From the NCBI GenBank assembly GCA_036382695.1, contig DASVHF010000035.1, positions 1 through 5,976 on the forward strand: DNA of 5,976 bases, written 5' to 3'. Position numbers and translations under genes: made by a program. Positions 4,665 to 5,976 of this stretch are shown piece after piece. Below the pieces are notes generated by a model. It ran no database searches, had not been told where the DNA came from, and saw nothing but the letters and a program-made list of their open reading frames with translations. This DNA is from DASVHF01 sp036382695 (GTDB lineage: Bacteria; Patescibacteriota; Microgenomatia; Woykebacterales; RBG-16-39-9b). Every line of letters starts with the position of its first letter. Position 1 is the first letter of the stretch.

Positions 4665-5976
4665 ATGCAAGAGAGATTCCGTCCAGGTTTTCTCATCGCT
4701 GCCTACGTAGGCGTGTTGTTCATTATTGCCGCTTTCATCACTGTAGGTTACCCGTTCTTCTTCCGCGGATCGCTGGCTGATCCAAGTGTGGAGATGGACT
4801 TGAAGGAAGGCAAGGTCTGGCTCGATACTCAAATCGTCATGGAGTTTCGGGGGAGCCACTCGAAAGAGGCACTCCTTGAAACTCTTGAAATTTCGCCGAA
4901 GGTGAAAATCGGCGAGGATGATCTGAAAGTCGAGCATATCGCCCGCTTTCCCTGGCACGAAGGCTTTCCTTGGGCCAAGACGCGAGTGACCATCAACCCG
5001 GCCAAAAACGAGCTCTTTGCTCCAGAAACCTCTTACACACTTTCTATTAGGGGCAAGGTGCTCAACTTCGAAACGATCACCTTGCCGAAAGTGACTCGGT
5101 CTATAGCTGTGAATTGTAAACCGCAGCAAGGCCCGGCCTGGTGGAACGACGGCATGTCTACGGTAGCTTGCTTTGAGTTTATCTTCAACGAAAAAATCGT
5201 CTGGGAAGATCGATATTTTTCTGTTAGCCCACCCACGGATGTGCAGTTGAGCACTTCAGATTATAACGGAAAAACGTCGGTTTTTGTTGGTCCAAGCGAA
5301 AGGTGGGAGAATTCAACCGAATACACCCTGACGATCAAAAAAGGGCTCAAGGATATCTTTGGCCATGAGCTAGTTGAGGACTACTCCAATAGTTTTACTA
5401 CCAGACCACCGTCTAAAGTAATTGAAGCAACTCCAGAGGGTGAAGGTGTCCCGATAGATTCGGTGATACGGGTTAAGTTTGATCGGCATGGCTCTCGAAA
5501 TTCTCACGACTTGAAATTTGAGATCCACCCAAAAGTGGAAGGAGCCTTGGAGTGGGAGGATGGTCTCACTTTTGTCTGGAAACCTAAGGATAATCTGTCC
5601 TATTCTACTGGCTATTCAGTTGTGGTTGGTGGTATATCATGGGTTGGTGACCCAATTCCAGAATATCGCTGGAGGTTCAAAACCGAAGACCCGCCGGTTT
5701 CGGTGGAGATTCAGGAAACCACTCATAGCCCAAGGGCTTTGAGAGCAGTTGCTTCGGGCGGCATTGGTTCCTACTCCTATCAATGGAGCACAGGTGAAAC
5801 TAGCGATTCAATTTCAGTTGACGTGCCGGCTGGAGAAACTTGGAATATTTCGGTGACGGTCAGTAGTGGTGATCAGTCTGCCACGGCCGAAATACAGGTG
5901 AAAGGACCACCGCTACCACCCCCAATCGAGCTGCCAATTGGAAATGGCACCGGAATTGCCGTTGGCAAAGTTGACG
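4665..5976 (+). CDS. Membrane-anchored extracellular protein with Ig-like modules (cut by right window edge)
   Basis: Translated by hand from the ATG at 4665: 437 codons are open to the window end. The start is set by an in-frame TAG at 4647 and AAAGG (4653-4657) 7 nt before the ATG. A short Arg-containing N-terminus is followed by one hydrophobic segment at about residues 9-33, with no lipobox cysteine, so it is probably an uncleaved N-terminal anchor. Ig-like modules follow: about 39-140 and 150-247 (divergent, the second ending in SFTTRP), then about 248-341, which fits the SbsA-type Big_5 pattern (TPEGEGVPIDSVIRVKFDR, later YSTGYSVVV, ending WRFKTEDPP). Residues about 343-412 resemble a PKD/SprB-like repeat (GGIGSYSYQWSTGETSDSISV, then PAGETWNISVTV). 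A proline linker (PPLPPP, 415-420) ends the visible part. Only two cysteines, C151 and C169, occur, possibly a disulfide. The likely role is cell-surface structure or adhesion. The C-terminal domain, which would decide function, is outside the window. Confidence 0.85.
   Translation, partial: MQERFRPGFLIAAYVGVLFIIAAFITVGYPFFFRGSLADPSVEMDLKEGKVWLDTQIVMEFRGSHSKEALLETLEISPKVKIGEDDLKVEHIARFPWHEGFPWAKTRVTINPAKNELFAPETSYTLSIRGKVLNFETITLPKVTRSIAVNCKPQQGPAWWNDGMSTVACFEFIFNEKIVWEDRYFSVSPPTDVQLSTSDYNGKTSVFVGPSERWENSTEYTLTIKKGLKDIFGHELVEDYSNSFTTRPPSKVIEATPEGEGVPIDSVIRVKFDRHGSRNSHDLKFEIHPKVEGALEWEDGLTFVWKPKDNLSYSTGYSVVVGGISWVGDPIPEYRWRFKTEDPPVSVEIQETTHSPRALRAVASGGIGSYSYQWSTGETSDSISVDVPAGETWNISVTVSSGDQSATAEIQVKGPPLPPPIELPIGNGTGIAVGKVD

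Noticed and set aside
4536..5129. 197-aa open frame on the minus strand ending just upstream of recR
   Set aside because: It lies antisense to the Ig-like protein frame, has low-quality composition without recognisable motifs, and would cover the divergent promoter region. The plus-strand frame has a membrane anchor, a ribosome binding site and domain patterns.

Overview
The window looks like a stretch of a bacterial chromosome, possibly from an uncultivated small-genome lineage such as Patescibacteria/CPR. That placement is an inference from the divergent CysS signature motifs, the compact operon and the mostly AT-rich genes; nothing in the window proves it. All genes read with the standard bacterial code. 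No RNA gene, CRISPR array, transposase, phage gene or origin is visible.

Layout, left to right. (1) 1-911, minus: N-terminal part of cysteinyl-tRNA synthetase (cysS), running off the left edge. (2) 912-1042: divergent promoter region. (3) 1043-1627, plus: a 194-aa protein of unknown function with a membrane segment at each end, GC-richer than its neighbours. (4) 1628-1735: gap between convergent genes, with a weak hairpin and an array of imperfect 7-base repeats next to the corA stop. (5) 1736-2659, minus: CorA-type Mg2+/divalent cation channel. (6) 2660-2831: corA leader and promoter, with a hairpin plus U-run between promoter and start codon. (7) 4527 down to 2832, minus: a tight three-gene operon, recR, an uncharacterised 205-aa protein and a GatB/YqeY-domain protein. 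(8) 4528-4664: a second divergent promoter region, with a perfect inverted repeat over the plus-strand -35. (9) 4665 to the right edge, plus: a membrane-anchored extracellular protein built of Ig-like modules, truncated by the window end.

The conserved genes serve housekeeping roles: translation (cysS, perhaps the YqeY protein), recombination repair (recR) and Mg2+ homeostasis (corA). The two plus-strand genes encode envelope proteins and are the variable part. Each has its own promoter facing away from a housekeeping gene.

The most unusual features are regulatory. cysS and recR both have a -10-like hexamer exactly 7 nt before the ATG and no Shine-Dalgarno, which predicts leaderless mRNAs. 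The other five genes have recognisable ribosome binding sites. corA appears to have a short leader holding a terminator-like hairpin that can refold. I see no clear sign of a new multi-gene defence or mobile system here. The best candidates for undescribed biology are the corA leader, the 205-aa operon protein and the two envelope proteins.
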